The notes under the pieces are model-generated. The model saw only the letters and a list, made by a program, of their open reading frames with translations. It did no database searches and was not told the origin of the DNA. A stretch of DNA of 64,000 nt from NCBI RefSeq assembly GCF_009695875.1, contig NZ_VUNC01000002.1, positions 248,001-312,000 of the forward strand, written 5' to 3'. Below, piece by piece: positions 61,118-64,000 of this stretch. A program made the translations under genes and the position numbers. Positions within the stretch are counted from its first letter, which is position 1. Every line of letters begins with the position of its first letter. This DNA comes from Olsenella porci (GTDB taxonomy: Bacteria; Actinomycetota; Coriobacteriia; Coriobacteriales; Atopobiaceae).

Positions 61118-64000
61118 CGAGAGATCCTCCTGTCGCAGTTCATGACCGGGCAGTACGAGCACGCCTCGGCATCCTTGGGGCGCGCCTCGATGTTGCCGTC
61201 TAGAAGCTCGCCCACCTTCTCGCGGATGGCCTCCTCGGTGGCGTCGAGGAAGGCGTCCATGCCCCTCTCGCCCTCCACCCCGTACGAGGCGGAGTCGTCC
61301 ACCGTGAGGGCGTTGCACGCCTCCTCCCTGTGCGGGACGTGGTCGCCCAGCACGTTCTGGAGGGCATTCGCGCTCACCGCGCCTGCGATGGCGTGGTCCC
61401 CCCTGGTGCCCAGGTACACTGCCGCGGTGACCCGGAGGTCGGGATGCCGGCGGCGCACCACCTGCCCATAGATCAGCGACTGCACGCGCCGCGGCAGGGA
61501 GAGGGACGACCCGTCCGGCTGCGACACGTCGTACTCCCGGGTGAAGCCCGTGGGGGACTTGTGCTTGTAGTCGATCACCACTGCCTGGCCGTGCCGGTCC
61601 ACGTCCACCCTGTCGATGGTTCCCGTGAGGTAGGCGCCCGCGTACTCCACCAGGTCGTCCCTCCCGCCAAAGTTCCACTCGAAGTAGCGCGGCTCGTACC
61701 CCAGGAACAGCCCCGACTCAAAGTCCAGCTCCGAGAGCAGGTCGTCCCTCAGCGTACGCAGCAGGTCGCGGTCCTTCGCGGTGTGAGGGACGAAGGCCTG
61801 GTAGCGCGAGCGCTTGCCCTCGCGTATCGACTGGTGGCGCAGCTCCTCGTCAAAGGTCTGCGACAGAATCCGGCGCGCAAGCTCGCGCGTCTTGCCGTCC
61901 CCCTCCGAGAGGCGCGAGCCGGGGATGGCCACCGCGGGCGTCTCCTCGGGGTCAAAGCCCTCCCTCAGCACGACGGAGGCCTCGACCGCCTGGCGCAGAA
62001 GCTCCCGGTGGGTCACCTCCATGACCCGGTGCGCGAACGTCCCCGTCTCCATGGGAGAGAAGCCCGCGTCGGAGTCCTGCAGCCTCAGGCGCCTGAGGCT
62101 GAACCACTTGTAGGGGCACTCCAGGTACGACTCTATCTGCGAGGCGGAGAGCAGCGGCTTGCCATCCAGCAGCTCGGCCCTCCCCTCTGGAGGGACCACC
62201 ACGAGCGCCCTGTTGGACGACCCTATCGTGCCGGACGGCGCGGGCGTCTCCCCTCCCAGACGTGCGGAGGGCTCGCCCGAGGGCGCGGCGTTGGCCTCTG
62301 CGTCAGTCTCGCCCAGCTCCGCCACGGCAAGCCCCACCTCGCGCGGGTCGCCGCCGGAGTCCACGCCGTAGCAGGCGAGGAGCTCGGTAAGCATGACCGA
62401 GGGGTAGCATTCCCTCCCCAAGGGGTCGAACGAGCAGCGCTCCGCAACCAGGGCACGGGACGGGAGCGCCACCAGGGCGGCGAAGTCCGCGCGCGCCGAG
62501 AGCATGGGGTCGGCCTTCGGCTCCACGCCCAGCCTGTCGAGGATGGCGGTGACCACGTCGTCCCCGTTGCCCACCGGGGACTCCACGGAGGTCTGGGAGC
62601 AGAGCACCACCGCGTCCACGCTGCCGGGCGCCAGGGAGGCCGCAAGGTGGTACGGGAGGATGGTCGCTTCCGCCGTCGCGCCATGGGCATCGACGCGCGG
62701 GCGGGCAACCACGCTCGCCTCGCCCAGGGCGTCGCGTGCGAGCGAGACCAGCCGCGAGAGGGGAACGTGCCCCTCCGCCGCGGGGTCCGCCGTGACTCCC
62801 AGGGACTTCAGGGCGCCCGCTACCTCGATCACGGCCGCAAGCGACCCCATGGCGAGCGAATCCGTCAGGGCGTCCTCCCCGGCAACGTACTCCTCGCGCG
62901 TCTCGCCCGCGTCGTCGGTGACGTAGTCCGCCAGCTCGCCCGCCGCCTGGCCCGAGGCATAGGGCGAGAGGAGCCTCGCCGCCGCGGACCCCAGCCTGCC
63001 GCGGAGCAGCTCGCGCGTGGCACCGGCGACCTCGGGACTCGTACGGCGAGGGTTGAGGAGCGTGTCGAGCACGTCGTCCGGGGTGAGCAGGCGGTCACTC
63101 CTCCAGGCCCTATCGAGCGAGAGGGCTCGCGCCGTGGGGACGTGGGAGACCTCGCTGCGCAGGAAGTCGCTCAGCGCACGCGGCGGCCACCACGACATGT
63201 CGCCCAGGTGCACGAGCGTGCCCTCGTCCACGTCCTCCGCAGACGGCCACCCCTCCGCAAGGCCAGAGAGCGCGGCGACCGACTCGGCAAACTCCAGGAA
63301 GGCCCTTCCTGCCTCGGTGGACGGGACGCTGGCGGAGAGCTGAGCGCGAACGCTCACCCCGCGGGCGACCAGCTTGGGTGCGAGCTCCCTCCAGGCACGC
63401 CCCTCGTCCGCCGCGGCGACGACCACGCTGCGGCAGCCCTCGTCCGCAAGCGAGCGGACGCTGCGGGCGACGGACTCCGCCTCGGCAAGGGGCCCGGCGG
63501 GCAGCAGGAGCGAGACGGCACCGGAGGCCGGCACCCCCTGCTCGCGGGCGCCATAGAGCGACGAGAGGACCTCGCCCAGCTCGCGGGGCCTCTCGACGGC
63601 TTGATACCGCCCGTCCCCTTCGACCTTGAGCACTCGGTTGGCAAGACCGCGGTCCCCCAACGCCGAAAGCAGCATGTCCAGGTCGCGCCGGAGCCCCTCT
63701 GCGGCAAACTCGTTCGGGAGGTGCGCGGCAACCGTGACGTCGCACGTGGCGGCAAGTCCCAGCGCAAGCTCGCGCAGGCTCCTCGGGAACTCCCTGAACC
63801 CGTCGAACACCACGGGCGGAACCGTCACGCCCTGCTCCCCCATCGCGCCCGCCACGCGAGCCATCGCCTCGGAGCCCTCCACGAATCCCATGGCGTGAAT
63901 CGCGCGAGCGTAGTCCCCCACGAGGGAGAGGGCGGCGCACTCGGCATCCGTGAGACCCGCCTCGGAGCGGGCGGGATCCCCGTCCCCCAGGGGAAGCCAC
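61114..64000 (-). CDS. addB: ATP-dependent nuclease subunit B (AddB/RexB-like), N-terminus beyond window
   Basis: 962 codons are visible and the frame stays open to the right edge, so this is the C-terminal part. The helicase-like body lacks conserved ATPase motifs, as in AddB. The nuclease domain has LTGTIDRVDVDRHGQAVVIDYKH (cut short here to its key parts: Asp and the DYK lysine). A four-cysteine iron-sulfur staple is recognisable: Cys in LECPYKWFSLRR and, at the very end, CSYCPVMNC (C-x2-C-x4-C). This staple is the AddB hallmark. Overlap with addA (ATGA) indicates translational coupling. Confidence 0.92.
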   Translation of the reverse strand, partial: WLPLGDGDPARSEAGLTDAECAALSLVGDYARAIHAMGFVEGSEAMARVAGAMGEQGVTVPPVVFDGFREFPRSLRELALGLAATCDVTVAAHLPNEFAAEGLRRDLDMLLSALGDRGLANRVLKVEGDGRYQAVERPRELGEVLSSLYGAREQGVPASGAVSLLLPAGPLAEAESVARSVRSLADEGCRSVVVAAADEGRAWRELAPKLVARGVSVRAQLSASVPSTEAGRAFLEFAESVAALSGLAEGWPSAEDVDEGTLVHLGDMSWWPPRALSDFLRSEVSHVPTARALSLDRAWRSDRLLTPDDVLDTLLNPRRTSPEVAGATRELLRGRLGSAAARLLSPYASGQAAGELADYVTDDAGETREEYVAGEDALTDSLAMGSLAAVIEVAGALKSLGVTADPAAEGHVPLSRLVSLARDALGEASVVARPRVDAHGATAEATILPYHLAASLAPGSVDAVVLCSQTSVESPVGNGDDVVTAILDRLGVEPKADPMLSARADFAALVALPSRALVAERCSFDPLGRECYPSVMLTELLACYGVDSGGDPREVGLAVAELGETDAEANAAPSGEPSARLGGETPAPSGTIGSSNRALVVVPPEGRAELLDGKPLLSASQIESYLECPYKWFSLRRLRLQDSDAGFSPMETGTFAHRVMEVTHRELLRQAVEASVVLREGFDPEETPAVAIPGSRLSEGDGKTRELARRILSQTFDEELRHQSIREGKRSRYQAFVPHTAKDRDLLRTLRDDLLSELDFESGLFLGYEPRYFEWNFGGRDDLVEYAGAYLTGTIDRVDVDRHGQAVVIDYKHKSPTGFTREYDVSQPDGSSLSLPRRVQSLIYGQVVRRRHPDLRVTAAVYLGTRGDHAIAGAVSANALQNVLGDHVPHREEACNALTVDDSASYGVEGERGMDAFLDATEEAIREKVGELLDGNIEARPKDAEACSYCPVMNCDRRISR

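Overview
The window is high-GC DNA with dense, mostly minus-strand coding. It looks like an obligately anaerobic actinobacterium of the class Coriobacteriia (an Olsenella/Atopobiaceae-like gut or oral organism). This is inferred from the GC-rich codon use, a desulfoferrodoxin-type superoxide reductase, AddAB rather than RecBCD, and three secreted proteins carrying triple YNPN-G-HHYT-type wall repeats. No rRNA, tRNA, CRISPR array, complete insertion sequence or prophage was seen.

Layout. 1-3.9 kb: the end of an ABC exporter ATPase, a Tat/lipobox cyclophilin, a coiled-coil/RlpA-type wall protein, and a GNAT-cpYpsA fusion. 3.9-7 kb (minus): an ABC1/UbiB-like kinase with a phasin-like partner, and a PGP-like HAD phosphatase. 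7.1-10.8 kb (plus): serC, serA and a DUF1015 gene. 10.8-11.8 kb: about 1 kb of non-coding DNA full of imperfect repeats. 11.9-16 kb: a membrane-anchored polysaccharide deacetylase and an 849-residue TPR protein of unknown role. 16.1-24 kb: a secreted CotH-kinase protein, a decayed YfcC-type transporter, and two paralogous M20 dipeptidases flanking a HAD phosphatase.

24-48 kb is a cell-envelope glycopolymer region. It has two polyprenyl-phosphate-sugar-type GT2 enzymes, a DUF2142 membrane protein, the four dTDP-L-rhamnose genes split into rfbC-rfbD and rfbA-rfbB, four large GT2 proteins with a variably degenerate second domain, and a GlfT2-like galactofuranosyltransferase. It is followed by two secreted wall hydrolases (an Amidase_5/NlpC-like enzyme and a GH25 muramidase) with the same triple-repeat module as the CotH protein. 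A plausible reading is synthesis of a rhamnose- and galactofuranose-containing wall polymer, its decoration outside the membrane, and proteins that bind and remodel the wall. No polymer exporter, initiating transferase, wall ligase or UDP-galactopyranose mutase is in the window.

48-64 kb (minus) is mainly DNA maintenance: addB-addA (overlapping), dnaE, a superoxide reductase, a NAD-synthetase-like protein that appears catalytically dead at both active sites, and ruvC-ruvA-ruvB (overlapping stops and starts) behind a textbook Gram-positive SOS box, ending with a small DUF6483-like gene.

The most unusual items are the NadE-like pseudoenzyme, the series of degenerate second GT2 domains, the triple-repeat module shared by three different catalytic heads, the GNAT-cpYpsA fusion, and the structured non-coding kilobase at 10.8-11.8 kb. 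Where starts were moved from the longest open frame, this was done on visible Shine-Dalgarno sequences.
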